DNA of 64,000 nucleotides from Sphingomonas sp. HF-S4 (GTDB taxonomy: Bacteria > Pseudomonadota > Alphaproteobacteria > Sphingomonadales > Sphingomonadaceae), in NCBI RefSeq assembly GCF_032911445.1, contig NZ_JAWJEJ010000002.1, positions 1-64,000 on the forward strand, in the 5' to 3' direction. The position numbers and the translations under genes are program-made. The notes beneath the pieces are model-generated. The model was not told where the DNA came from. It was given only the letters and a program-made list of their open reading frames with translations, and searched no databases. The stretch's first letter is position 1. Each line of letters opens with the position of its first letter. Shown here one piece after another: positions 9,514 to 18,263 of this stretch.

Positions 9514-10185
9514 ATGTGGCAGCTCCTCCAATTCCCGCTTTGTCCGTTCTCGCGGAAAGTCCGCCTGCTGCTCGGCGAGAAGGGCGTCGGCTATGAGCCG
9601 GTGCGCGAATCGCCGTGGCTGCGACGCGACGAGTTCCTCGACCTGAACCCGACCGGCCAGGTGCCGGTGATGGTCGATACCGAGCGCGGGGTGACGCTGA
9701 TCGATTCGACGGTGATCTGCGAGTTCATCGAAGAGACGGTGAGCAAGAACGCGATGATCAACGGCACCGCGACCGACCGCGCCGAGATCCGCCGACTGGT
9801 GATCTGGTTCGACCATCATTTCTATGGCGACATCACCGCGCCTTTGCTCCACGAGCGGATGATCAAGCGCGTGGTGCACAAGGTCGCGCCCGACGCCAAG
9901 GCGCTGCGCGAGGCGATGAAGGCCGCGGTCGCGCATCTCGATTACATCGATTACCTGCTCGACCACCGCACCTGGCTCGCGGGCCCGACGATGAGTCTCG
10001 CCGACCTGGCTGCCGCGGCGCAGATATCGATTGCCGACTATCTGGGCGGGATCGACTGGAAGAGCCACGACCAGGCCAAGCGCTGGTATATCGGCATGAA
10101 GAGCCGCCCGAGCTTCCGCCCGCTGCTCGCCGAGCGGATGGAAGGGATCCCACCGCCTGCGGATTATGAGAAGCTAGACCTCTAG
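9514..10185 (+). CDS. Glutathione S-transferase family protein
   Basis: A 223-residue soluble protein with a thioredoxin-like N-terminal half and a helical C-terminal half. CPFSRKVRLLLGEKG (residues 10-24) is the typical cysteine or serine-bearing glutathione site. NPTGQVPVMVD contains the cis-proline, followed by LIDSTVICEFIEE, the usual glutathione-binding ES/DS helix. The C-terminal half has a SLADLAAAAQISIADY stretch typical of GST domain 2. The substrate is unknown. Its last 12 bases overlap the 3' end of the convergent gene. Confidence 0.9.
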   Translation: MWQLLQFPLCPFSRKVRLLLGEKGVGYEPVRESPWLRRDEFLDLNPTGQVPVMVDTERGVTLIDSTVICEFIEETVSKNAMINGTATDRAEIRRLVIWFDHHFYGDITAPLLHERMIKRVVHKVAPDAKALREAMKAAVAHLDYIDYLLDHRTWLAGPTMSLADLAAAAQISIADYLGGIDWKSHDQAKRWYIGMKSRPSFRPLLAERMEGIPPPADYEKLDL

Positions 10186-11847
10186 CGGGTTGGCGTCGGG
10201 GGTTAGCGCGCCCTTATAGGCGACGATCAGTCCCACGAGCGGTGCTGAAATCTCGACATCGAATCGGAACACGCCGTCCTGCTCGGTCTCGAAGCTGATT
10301 CCCCGCGGCAGCAGGAAGCGCGGCATCGGCACACCCAGTAGCGACCAGCGGCGCGGGACGAGCAACAGGCGATCGCCGTCCACGACGAGCGCGAGCGCGA
10401 ACGACGCGATCCCGAAGCGCTCCATCAGCAGGTGCGCGTTCCGACCGATACCGGGCGCCTGTACCGAAGCGAATCGCCTTCCGCCAAAATCGCGTGTCCA
10501 CCGCTCGGCGTCGCCCTCCGGCGCGAAGTCGACCGTGACGGGAACCTCCGGCGCGGGTTCTGGGAAGCCGATAAGCCCAGCCAGCAACCGTGCCATAATG
10601 CCACTACCTCGCCGTACCTCGGCACGGCCGCTCCAGCGCCGCGCGGTTGCACTGTCATGCAGTTCGCGCACCCGCGGCGGTAGCATCGCGAAGGCGGGAC
10701 CGAGGATCGCCGGGTAGAGCGGCGCGCGAAGATCATCGTCGCGAAAGCCGGTGAAAATGGCCCTGCCTTCGAACAATGCGTCATAATCGGCAAGCTCGAG
10801 TGCATCGACACCCGAGCGCGCGCCAGCAACCGGTCGATCTCCTGCCAACAACTTGCGCACTACCGCCTCGACCGCCATCGATGGAATAAACGGGCCATCG
10901 TCTCCCTCGGCGAGCAGGTGCCAGCTGCGTTGCACGGCCACCCCATGGGCGACTCCCCTCGCGCGGACGAACATGCCGCCGCGATGCTCCCCGAAGCGCA
11001 TCGCGTTGAGCACCGCGTAGAACAGCCGCGACAGTGGTACCAGGGACGGCAAGCCGAATCGCGCACGCGCCTTGGCGAGCAGATTGAGTGCCCGGTGGAG
11101 CACTTCCGGGACCGGGCCGGCGCCCATCCAGATATCGGTCATGGTCGGATGTTCCGGGGGAATCACTCGCAGATCGGGAACATCGACCAGCGAGAAATGG
11201 AGGTTCCGAAGCGGCAGCCGGCCCGGCACCGCAATTGTGAAGCGCCTGCTCTCGGCAAGCCCGACGCCGTGCGAGTCGCTGCCGCCACGCCGCAGCCGGA
11301 CCGGTGCGCCAGCGTAGCCGACCACCGCACGCATGACGTTGAGGCCGATCCCTGCATAGGGCGACGGCGCGATGCCGCCTTCTACGGCGACCACCTCCAT
11401 TGTCTTTGCCATCTCGCGCAGCACGGCTGCGGTCAGCACCGGAAAGCTGCTGATGCCCGACAGCACGAACACGTCCGCCGCCCTCGCCTGAGCATCGAAC
11501 TGCGGCACGCCGAACACGAAATCGGCGGCGTCGGCGAAATCGAGATAGTCGATCCCGGCGGCAATGCAGGCGACGATCACGCTATAACGATCGTTGCCAT
11601 ATTCCTGGAAGGGCCCCGACGCGTCGACCACGAGATCGGGTTGGTGCACCTCGAGCGCCGCGACGATATCCAGGCGGTCGAGCCGCAGCGGCCGAACCTG
11701 CGCGGTACCGCGATAATGCGCGCAAAAGGCCTCCGCCTTGGACCCGCTGCGGCCGGCGATCAGAAGTTCCAGCCCGGCAAGGTCGGACAGCAGCTCCGCG
11801 AGCCTCCCGCCGAACACACCGTAACCGCCGAGGATTAGAATCTTCAC
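10174..11847 (-). CDS. Saccharopine dehydrogenase-like reductase with C-terminal DUF4166
   Basis: A 557-residue two-part protein. The N-terminal half begins with a Rossmann motif, ILGGYGVFGG (residues 5-14), and carries VVDASGPFQEYG, as in the saccharopine dehydrogenase/trans-acting enoyl reductase NAD(P)-binding family. The C-terminal ~190 residues fit DUF4166: LPPRVRELHDS, then GRAEVRRGSGIMARLLAGLIGFP, then a WTRDFGGRRF segment. Fusions of these two occur in alphaproteobacteria, but I know no proven reaction. It lies just downstream of fliS on the same strand (69-base gap) and could receive readthrough from the flagellar operon; I see no flagellar function in it. Confidence 0.78.
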   Translation of the reverse strand: MKILILGGYGVFGGRLAELLSDLAGLELLIAGRSGSKAEAFCAHYRGTAQVRPLRLDRLDIVAALEVHQPDLVVDASGPFQEYGNDRYSVIVACIAAGIDYLDFADAADFVFGVPQFDAQARAADVFVLSGISSFPVLTAAVLREMAKTMEVVAVEGGIAPSPYAGIGLNVMRAVVGYAGAPVRLRRGGSDSHGVGLAESRRFTIAVPGRLPLRNLHFSLVDVPDLRVIPPEHPTMTDIWMGAGPVPEVLHRALNLLAKARARFGLPSLVPLSRLFYAVLNAMRFGEHRGGMFVRARGVAHGVAVQRSWHLLAEGDDGPFIPSMAVEAVVRKLLAGDRPVAGARSGVDALELADYDALFEGRAIFTGFRDDDLRAPLYPAILGPAFAMLPPRVRELHDSATARRWSGRAEVRRGSGIMARLLAGLIGFPEPAPEVPVTVDFAPEGDAERWTRDFGGRRFASVQAPGIGRNAHLLMERFGIASFALALVVDGDRLLLVPRRWSLLGVPMPRFLLPRGISFETEQDGVFRFDVEISAPLVGLIVAYKGALTPDANPLEV

Positions 11848-11916
11848 TGCGCTGCCGAGCCCCGTTTGCGTGGATTTAGGCTGTCGTAGCGCGATGCGAC
11901 GCTCCGGGTCGATCCG

Positions 11917-12315
11917 TCAGGAAGCCCGGACGCTCGCCCAGGCCCCGCCGATCTCCTCCAAACTCCCCGCCGCCTCGCGGAACGGTGCGGGATCGGTCCC
12001 CAGGCTCGCCTGGAGCACCTGCTGGCGCAGGCCGTGGTAGAAGCTCGCCAGGGTGCGCGAGACGTCGCCGCCTGCTTCGAAATCCAGGCCCGCCTCGAGC
12101 GCGAACAGGATAGCCGTCGCACGCGCGACGCGTTCGCTCTTGATCGCGAACTGGCGGGTTTCGGCGGCGCAGGCGGCGGCGCGGAGGGCGGAGACGCCTT
12201 CCTCGTAGAGCAGGCCGACCAGGCGATGCGGATCGGCGCCGGTGGTGCGGCCGGCCAGATCGACTTGGCGATAGGTGGCGGCGGGATTGGCGAGGGCGGT
12301 GGCGTAGCGCGTCAT
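11917..12315 (-). CDS. fliS: Flagellar export chaperone FliS
   Basis: A 132-residue helical protein. FliS binds the C-terminus of flagellin in the cytoplasm and keeps it unfolded for export. The sequence RYATALANPAATYRQVDL at the start and the SPHRLVxLLYE-like DPHRLVGLLYEEG are family hallmarks. The ATG at 12315 lies four bases after the fliD stop, so fliD-fliS are coupled, as in many bacteria. It is the last gene of the long minus-strand flagellar series. Confidence 0.93.
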   Translation of the reverse strand: MTRYATALANPAATYRQVDLAGRTTGADPHRLVGLLYEEGVSALRAAACAAETRQFAIKSERVARATAILFALEAGLDFEAGGDVSRTLASFYHGLRQQVLQASLGTDPAPFREAAGSLEEIGGAWASVRAS

Positions 12316-12319
12316 GACG

Positions 12320-13726
12320 TCAATTGCCGCCGTTCCACGATTTGATCTGCTGTTCGAGGAAGCTCTGGGTCGACTTGTACGCCGCCACCTTGGCATCCAT
12401 CGCGGCAAATTGCTGGGTCATGCGGGTGCGCATCTTCTCGGTCGCGGCGAGGATGTCGTCCTTTTCCTCGGCGGCCTTGTCCTGCGCCTTGGTGTAATTG
12501 GCTTCGCTGACGCCGAGCCCGGTCTCGCGATGCGTCGCCTTGCTGGCGATGTCGGACAGCGCCTTGGTGAGCCCGGTCCCTTGCGCGAAGATCGCTTCGA
12601 TCTCGCTGGGGAAGCTGGTCATCATCTTGCCGAGCCGCGCGGTATCGACGCTGAGCGTGCCGTCGCGCTGGGTCGCGACGCCGATATCAGCGAGCGAGCG
12701 CGGCGCATCGGCGCCGGCGTCGGCAACCAGCGTGGCGAGCGTCAGCCCCTTCAACTGGCGGAGCAGATCCTTGGCGGCGGGATCGCCGCGCAGCGGGCCG
12801 TCGACCGGGTTGGTCGCGGCCTTCACCATCTTGTAGACCTCGTTGAAGGTCTCGACGAAGTTGGTGACCGACTGGGCGATCTCGGTGGTCGGGGCCCTGG
12901 CGCCGATATTGACCTTGGTGCCGACCGCAGCCGAGACCAGATCGAGCCGGACGCCCTCGACAAGCCCGTAGATGCTGTTGGTGGTGTAGCGGGTCTGGAC
13001 GCCGTCCAGCGCGACGATCGCGTCCTGTGCGACGCTGTTGATGTCCGATCCGGTCTCGTTGCGGCCGATATCGAGCTCGGTGAGCTGGCTGCTCCCCTTG
13101 AGCTGGAATGCCTGCGACGCGCCGGTGGCGCCCTTGACCACCAGTCGCGCGCCGCTGCTGTCGGTCATGATCGAGGCGGTGACGCCGGCATTGGCCGCGT
13201 TGATCGCCTGGGCGACGCCGGCGAGCGTGTTGTGCTCCGAATCGATCGTGATGCTGATCGGCGCGGCGGGGCCGGCGGTGAACGCCGTCATCGACGTGCC
13301 CGAGACGGTGGCGGTGCCGAAGGTCAGGGTAAGCGTGCCGGTGCCGACCACGGTGGTGTCGCCGCCGGCGAAGGGATCGGTGCTGGCGACCTGGCCCTGC
13401 GCGAGCTGGCGCACTTCGACCGAAGCGTTGAGCCCGGTGAGATCGGCGCCGGCGAGCCGCGTCGCGGTGACGATGTCGGTCTTCGAGCTGGTCGGCTGGG
13501 TAGCGAGCGTGCCGCCCGCGGTGAGCGCGGCGAGCGCCGAGGCGAAGTCGCTGATCGTGCTCTTGAGCTCGCTGACCTTGGAGATCTGCGCAGTGAGCTT
13601 CTCGGTCTTGGCGGTGAGCGCGGCATTCTTGTTGGCGAAGCTCGCCTCGACCAGCCCGTTGACCAGCGCGGTGACGTCGACCCCCGAACCGGTGCCCAGC
13701 GTCTTTGCGATCGATTCGATGGCCAT
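12320..13726 (-). CDS. fliD: Flagellar filament capping protein FliD
   Basis: A 468-residue hook-associated protein 2. It forms the cap at the tip of the filament under which flagellin folds. The N-terminus MAIESIAKTLGTGSGVDVTALVNGLVEA is typical of FliD, and the C-terminus returns to a coiled coil (LSDIASKATHRETGLGVSEANYTKAQDKAAEEK), the usual head-leg arrangement. The middle is threonine- and alanine-rich. It lies 42 bases downstream of flhB and is followed at once by its export partner gene fliS. Confidence 0.96.
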   Translation of the reverse strand: MAIESIAKTLGTGSGVDVTALVNGLVEASFANKNAALTAKTEKLTAQISKVSELKSTISDFASALAALTAGGTLATQPTSSKTDIVTATRLAGADLTGLNASVEVRQLAQGQVASTDPFAGGDTTVVGTGTLTLTFGTATVSGTSMTAFTAGPAAPISITIDSEHNTLAGVAQAINAANAGVTASIMTDSSGARLVVKGATGASQAFQLKGSSQLTELDIGRNETGSDINSVAQDAIVALDGVQTRYTTNSIYGLVEGVRLDLVSAAVGTKVNIGARAPTTEIAQSVTNFVETFNEVYKMVKAATNPVDGPLRGDPAAKDLLRQLKGLTLATLVADAGADAPRSLADIGVATQRDGTLSVDTARLGKMMTSFPSEIEAIFAQGTGLTKALSDIASKATHRETGLGVSEANYTKAQDKAAEEKDDILAATEKMRTRMTQQFAAMDAKVAAYKSTQSFLEQQIKSWNGGN

Positions 13727-13768
13727 GCAGTCCCCCTCTTCCCATCAACGGCCGCGCGTGGGCGATCT

Positions 13769-14902
13769 TTAGGCGGGCGCGCCGATTTTCTGGCCGTTCT
13801 CGTCGAACAGCGCGCCGGGCGGGACGGTGACCGGCGGCTGGGCGCGGCCAGACGCGTTGATCCCGAACACGAAGGCGAGGACGATCGCGATCGCATGATA
13901 GAGGTCGTCGCGAACCTCCTGCCCCTCGCGGCTGGTGTAATAGACCGCGCGGGCGAGCTGGGGGTATTCGAGCACGGGCACTTCGAATTCCGCGGCGAGC
14001 TCGCGGATCGCCAGCGCGGTCTGGCCGCGGCCCTTGGCGACCACCACCGGCACCTGGTCCTTGCCCTGGTCGTAGCGCAGCGCGACCGCGAAGTGCGTCG
14101 GGTTGGTGAGCACGACATGCGCGGTGCCGACCGTCTTGCGATAGCCGCCCTTGAGGATCTCGCGCTGGCGTTGCCGCTGCTGCGCCTTGAGCTCGGGCGA
14201 GCCTTCGCTTTCCTTGTGCTCGTCCTTGACCTCCTGCTTGGTCATGCGGAGATGGCGGAAATGACGGATCATCTGGATCGGCAGGTCGATCCCCGCGATG
14301 ATCAGCAGCCCCGCGGCCATCACGAACATCAAGGTGACGAACTGGCTGCCGAGCGTGCCGATCGCGGCGTTCAAGTCCCCGGCGACCTGGCCCAGCGACT
14401 GGCGGGTGATCGCACGCAGCATCCAATAGCCCATCACGCCGAGCAGCGTGACCTTGAGCAGCGACTTGCCGAGCTCGATCCAGCCGGTGGGGCCGAACAT
14501 CCGCTTGAGCCCCGACGCCGGGTTGATTCGCGAGCCCTTGGGCGCAAACATCTTGTTGTTCCAGCCGATCGAGCCGAGCCCGGCCTGACTGAGGATCGCG
14601 CCGGCGACTGCGAGGACGAACAAGGCGGCCAGCGACGGGGCGAGCTTCCATCCGGCCGACGCCAGCGGACGCCACGGCTCGAAATGCTCGACATCGCCGC
14701 GGCCGAACGAGAGGCTCGCGGTCATCACTTCGCGGCACGCGCCGATCAGCGCGGGGCCGAAGAACGCCATCCAGACGCAGCCGATCAGCACCACCAGCGC
14801 GGTGCCGAAATCCTTCGACTTGAGGAGCTGGCCTTCCTCTACCGCCTTGCGCTTGCGCTTGGCGGTTGGGGCTTCCGTCTTTTCGCCGAAGCTCTCCGAC
14901 AT
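13769..14902 (-). CDS. flhB: Flagellar type III export switch protein FlhB
   Basis: A 377-residue inner-membrane component of the flagellar export gate. It has four hydrophobic segments, then a cytoplasmic domain with the autocleavage motif NPTH at about 265-268 (LTNPTHFAVALRYDQG). Cleavage there allows the change from rod/hook to filament export. The start MSESFGEKTEAPTAKRKR is typical, and the ATG overlaps the fliR stop by one base (TGATG). The C-terminal tail after the FlhB domain is short. Confidence 0.97.
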   Translation of the reverse strand: MSESFGEKTEAPTAKRKRKAVEEGQLLKSKDFGTALVVLIGCVWMAFFGPALIGACREVMTASLSFGRGDVEHFEPWRPLASAGWKLAPSLAALFVLAVAGAILSQAGLGSIGWNNKMFAPKGSRINPASGLKRMFGPTGWIELGKSLLKVTLLGVMGYWMLRAITRQSLGQVAGDLNAAIGTLGSQFVTLMFVMAAGLLIIAGIDLPIQMIRHFRHLRMTKQEVKDEHKESEGSPELKAQQRQRQREILKGGYRKTVGTAHVVLTNPTHFAVALRYDQGKDQVPVVVAKGRGQTALAIRELAAEFEVPVLEYPQLARAVYYTSREGQEVRDDLYHAIAIVLAFVFGINASGRAQPPVTVPPGALFDENGQKIGAPA

Positions 14903-15672
14903 CAGCCGAGCACCAGGCGCGGCGCGGCGTCGAGCGCCTCGCGGATGATGATAAGGAGGTAGTCGCTCATCGCGGGAAGCGCGAGCAGGATCGCAACGAC
15001 GCCGACCGCGAGGCTGGCGGGCAGGCCGACGGCGAACAGGTTGAGCGCGGGCGCGGCGCGGCTGAGCATCCCGACGACGACGTTGAGGCAAAGCAACAGG
15101 AAGCCGACCGGCAGCGCGAGCAGCAGTCCGGCGAGGAAGACATAGCCGCCGAACAGCGCGATGCCGAGCAGCCGCTCGGGCGCGAGCCAGGCGCCGGGCG
15201 GCATCGCCTCATAGCTGCGTACCACCAGATCGACGAGGACGAGGTGGCCGTCGACCGCGAGGAACAGCAGGGTCAGCAGCAGCGACAGGAACTGGCCGAG
15301 CGCGGGAGTGGCGGTGCCGCTATTGGGGTCGACCGCGTTGGCGAAACCCAGGCCCATCGACATGCCGATGACTTCGCTGGCAACCATGGGTGCTGCAAAG
15401 GCGATCTGGAGGACGAAGCCGAGCGCGAGGCCGATCAACGCCTCGGCAGCGATGGCGAGCATCGTGGTGAGCGAGAAGATCTCGGCGGGCGGGGTTATGT
15501 TCGTCGTGTTGAGCACGAGCACGCCGATCGCGCCGGTGAGCGCGATGCGCGCGGGCAACGGGATCGCGACGGCGCTGAACACGGGTGCGGCGATGAACGC
15601 CGCGCCGATCCGCACCATCGCGAATAGCAGCGCCCAGAGCTGCGGCTCGATCGAGAGGCCGAAGCCCATCAT
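14902..15672 (-). CDS. fliR: Flagellar export gate protein FliR
   Basis: A 256-residue, strongly hydrophobic protein. FliR forms the export gate with FliP and FliQ. It has about six membrane segments. The stretches RIGAAFIAAPVFSAVAIPLPARIALTGAIGVLV and GLGFANAVDPNSG match the FliR family. It starts three bases after the fliQ stop and its stop overlaps the flhB start by one base. Confidence 0.96.
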   Translation of the reverse strand: MMGFGLSIEPQLWALLFAMVRIGAAFIAAPVFSAVAIPLPARIALTGAIGVLVLNTTNITPPAEIFSLTTMLAIAAEALIGLALGFVLQIAFAAPMVASEVIGMSMGLGFANAVDPNSGTATPALGQFLSLLLTLLFLAVDGHLVLVDLVVRSYEAMPPGAWLAPERLLGIALFGGYVFLAGLLLALPVGFLLLCLNVVVGMLSRAAPALNLFAVGLPASLAVGVVAILLALPAMSDYLLIIIREALDAAPRLVLG

Positions 15673-15675
15673 CGG

Positions 15676-15945
15676 TTATTTCACCAGATCCGGAATGCGC
15701 TCGAAGATGCTCACGGTGAAGTCGCCGAGCAGCCCGAGGATCATGCCGCCGAAGATCACCAGGCTCACCGCCACGACGATCAGCTTGGGGACGAAGCTCA
15801 GCGTCTGTTCCTGGATCGACGTCGCCGCCTGGACCATGCCGAGGATCAGGCCGGCGAGCAAAGCCGGGATCAGGATCGGCGCCGCGGCGAGCGCGACCAC
15901 CCACATCGCCTCGCGCGCGATCGTCAGGAAATAATCGGCGTCCAT
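15676..15945 (-). CDS. fliQ: Flagellar export gate protein FliQ
   Basis: An 89-residue protein made of two hydrophobic hairpin segments. It is the smallest subunit of the FliPQR export gate. The segment LAGLILGMVQAATSIQEQTLSFVPKLI is the conserved FliQ signature. It is packed between fliP (two-base gap) and fliR. The length is exactly that of the family. Confidence 0.96.
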   Translation of the reverse strand: MDADYFLTIAREAMWVVALAAAPILIPALLAGLILGMVQAATSIQEQTLSFVPKLIVVAVSLVIFGGMILGLLGDFTVSIFERIPDLVK

Positions 15946-15947
15946 TT

Positions 15948-16763
15948 CTAGGTCGCGAAGCTCGCAGCGAGGCTGCCCATCGTCAGCGCCCAGCCGTCGA
16001 CCAGCACGAACAGGAGGAGCTTGAACGGCAGCGAGATGATCGTCGGCGACATCATCATCATGCCGAGACTCATCAGCACGGTGGCGACGACGAGATCGAT
16101 GACGATGAAGGGCAGGAAGATCAGGAAGCCGATCTGGAACGCGGTCTTGAGTTCGCTCGTCACATAGGCCGGGAGCAGCACCGAGAAGGGCACGTCGGCG
16201 GGGCTGGCGAACGGCCCGACCTTGGCCATGTCGGCGAACATCTTCACGTCGCGGTTGCGCGTCTGCTTGATCATGAAGCCGTGGAGTGCCTTGCCCGTAC
16301 CCTCGATCATCTGGGTCGCGCTGATCTGGCCGGCGGCGTACGGCTGGATCGCGGTGGTGTTGGCCTGGTTGATAACCGGCGCCATCACGAAGAAGCTGAG
16401 GAACAGCGACAGGCCGATCAGCACCTGGTTGGGCGGGGTCTGCTGGAGCCCGAGCGCCTGGCGGAGCACCGACAGCACGATGATGATCCGCGTGAAGCTG
16501 GTCATCATCAGCAGGATGCCCGGCAGCACCGTGAGCAGGCCCATGATGATGAGGACCTGGAGCGACAGGCTGAGTGGTGCATCGCCACCGCCGAGGTCAC
16601 CGAGCGCGCGATCGACTGCGTCGCCCACGCCGGGAACGGGTGCCGGCGCGGGCACCGCCTGGGCGAATGCCGGCGCGGCGAAGAGCACGAAAAAGGCAAG
16701 CAGCCCGACGAACAGCACGGCGCGGCCGCCGATCGCCCGAGGTGCAGTGAGATTGGCGAACAT
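15948..16763 (-). CDS. fliP: Flagellar export gate protein FliP
   Basis: A 271-residue membrane protein with a cleavable-looking signal sequence (hydrophobic to about residue 36, ending AAPAFAQA), as is usual for FliP. Family motifs follow: MTSFTRIIIVLSVLRQALGLQQTPPNQVLIGLSLFLS and the late PFKLLLFVLVDGW. The ATG at 16763 overlaps the fliO stop by one base; an in-frame upstream extension is arginine- and proline-rich and is not part of the protein. Confidence 0.96.
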   Translation of the reverse strand: MFANLTAPRAIGGRAVLFVGLLAFFVLFAAPAFAQAVPAPAPVPGVGDAVDRALGDLGGGDAPLSLSLQVLIIMGLLTVLPGILLMMTSFTRIIIVLSVLRQALGLQQTPPNQVLIGLSLFLSFFVMAPVINQANTTAIQPYAAGQISATQMIEGTGKALHGFMIKQTRNRDVKMFADMAKVGPFASPADVPFSVLLPAYVTSELKTAFQIGFLIFLPFIVIDLVVATVLMSLGMMMMSPTIISLPFKLLLFVLVDGWALTMGSLAASFAT

Positions 16764-17017
16764 CAGCCTGCGGCCTTGTCGACCAGCGTGACGCCGCTGC
16801 GGCTGACCGAGACGAGCAATTTCTGCCCCTCGAACTCGACCACGGCGAGACGGAGGCCGGGCGCCAGCATCATCGTTTCCTTGACCTGGACCATCCGGGT
16901 GCCCTGGTTCTTGGGCAACCGCGCCTCGAGCTTGCGCCATGCGTACAAGCAGCCGATCAGCAGCCCGCAGACGAGCGGGAGCAGGATCACCAGCTTGAGG
17001 ATGTAGGACCACATCAT
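16763..17017 (-). CDS. fliO: Flagellar biosynthesis protein FliO
   Basis: A small 84-residue protein with one N-terminal membrane segment (YILKLVILLPLVCGLLIGCLYAW) and a short cytoplasmic domain containing VQVKETMMLAPGLRLAVVEFEGQKLLVSVSRSG, which matches the FliO core. FliO helps assemble the FliP ring. The start overlaps the fliN stop by four bases (ATGA) and the stop overlaps the fliP start by one, fixing its place in the operon. Confidence 0.88.
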   Translation of the reverse strand: MMWSYILKLVILLPLVCGLLIGCLYAWRKLEARLPKNQGTRMVQVKETMMLAPGLRLAVVEFEGQKLLVSVSRSGVTLVDKAAG

Positions 17018-17313
17018 GCGCGCGCGGTCCGCTTCTCCGGGCTGACCAGCTCGGTCATGCGGACGCCGAACTTCTCGCCGACGGTAACGACTTCGCCGCG
17101 GCCGATCAGCGTGCCGTTGACGAAGATGTCGAGCAGTTCGTTGGCGTCGCGGTCGAGCTCGATAACGCTTTCCTCGCCGAGCGCGAGTAGCTCGCGCAGC
17201 GACAGCGAAGTCGAGCCGATCTCGACGGTGAGCTTGACGTCGACATCCTGGAGCAGCCGGAAATTGGCGGCTACCGCGGTATCGACGGGGAAACCCCCGG
17301 CCATGTCGTTCAT
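17014..17313 (-). CDS. fliN: Flagellar motor switch protein FliN
   Basis: A 99-residue protein consisting almost only of the SpoA domain that forms the bottom of the C-ring. It contains the classic string VDVKLTVEIGSTSLSLRELLALGEESVIELDR followed by ANELLDIFVNGTLIGRGEVVTVGEKFGVRMTEL. I choose the ATG at 17313, which overlaps the fliM stop by four bases, rather than one 18 bases upstream. The long N-terminal extension found in some FliN proteins is absent. Confidence 0.95.
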   Translation of the reverse strand: MNDMAGGFPVDTAVAANFRLLQDVDVKLTVEIGSTSLSLRELLALGEESVIELDRDANELLDIFVNGTLIGRGEVVTVGEKFGVRMTELVSPEKRTARA

Positions 17314-18257
17314 CGGAAATCCTCTTCGCAAAGCTCTTCAAGCTGGGTGAGCCGGACGGCCGCGCGGCCGTTGGCGGTGCCGACGAGACCGGTGCCCAGG
17401 CGGCGCGACGCCACCATCACAGGAACCTCGGGGCCGAAATCGATCGGGATCACATCGCCCTCGCGCAGTTCGAGCAGGCGCCCGAGCGAGACCACCGGCT
17501 CCGCAAGCACCGAGCGGATCGGGAAACGCACGCCCATCACGGCGCGGGTCAGGCCGCTGCGCCACTGAGGCTCGACCTCGGCAGGGACGCCGTGGACCTT
17601 GACCGTCAGCGCGGCGCCGTGCGGCTTGAGCGCGGCGACGGGATAGAGGATGTCGACGAACGCCGGCTTGCGGTCGCCGAGCGCGAGGCCGAAGCGGGTG
17701 ACGATCACCGGCTCGTCAGCAGCGAATTCGGGAAGCGCGCCGAGCGTGCCGGCCTCGACCGCGCGGAAACCGACTTTGGTCAGTGGCTCCCAAGCGGCCT
17801 CGAGCGGCGCGGCGACCAGCCCGGCAAGGCGCAGCGCGAGCGCTTCGGCGGCCGGCGTGAACTCGACAGGCAGCGGATCGGGCGCGTCGCCGTCGCCGCC
17901 GAAGAACGCGTCGAGCAATTCGAACAGGTGCTTCGCGTCGAAGGCAAGCTGCACACGCGCCCGCGCGGCCCCCATTGCCAGCGGCTGCCAGCCGGTGAGT
18001 CCGTGGCCACGCTCGGCACGATAGTCCGACCAGCGCTGGACCGACAGCGGCTCTGCCCAGCTGCGCAGATCGGCGCGGGCGACCCCATCGAACACCGGCT
18101 TCAACGCCTTGGCCAGCCGCGCGCAAAGGTGCTGCAGCGTGACGAGGTCGCCGAACGGATTGAGACTCGCGCTGCCTAGCACCGGCGCGTGTTCCGCGCC
18201 GGTCCGGGGGCGTTCCCGCCGTTCGGTCATGCCGATGTCTGAAGGGGCGTTAACCAT
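17310..18257 (-). CDS. fliM: Flagellar motor switch protein FliM, divergent
   Basis: A 315-residue C-ring protein. The C-terminal SpoA domain is clear (VVSLGRLLELREGDVIPIDFG). The middle domain is recognisable but divergent. The N-terminal LSQxEIDALL motif that binds phosphorylated CheY in typical FliM is missing: the protein begins MVNAPSDIGMTERRERPRTG. It cannot be rescued by an earlier start, because the frame meets the fliL stop codon three codons upstream. Its position between fliL and fliN and its length support the assignment. Confidence 0.9.
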   Translation of the reverse strand: MVNAPSDIGMTERRERPRTGAEHAPVLGSASLNPFGDLVTLQHLCARLAKALKPVFDGVARADLRSWAEPLSVQRWSDYRAERGHGLTGWQPLAMGAARARVQLAFDAKHLFELLDAFFGGDGDAPDPLPVEFTPAAEALALRLAGLVAAPLEAAWEPLTKVGFRAVEAGTLGALPEFAADEPVIVTRFGLALGDRKPAFVDILYPVAALKPHGAALTVKVHGVPAEVEPQWRSGLTRAVMGVRFPIRSVLAEPVVSLGRLLELREGDVIPIDFGPEVPVMVASRRLGTGLVGTANGRAAVRLTQLEELCEEDFR

Positions 18258-18263
18258 GCCCGT

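Noticed and set aside
12314..14962. Plus-strand open frame of 882 codons opposite fliD and flhB
   Set aside because: Low-complexity Arg/Gly/Asp sequence without motifs, antisense to two well supported genes.
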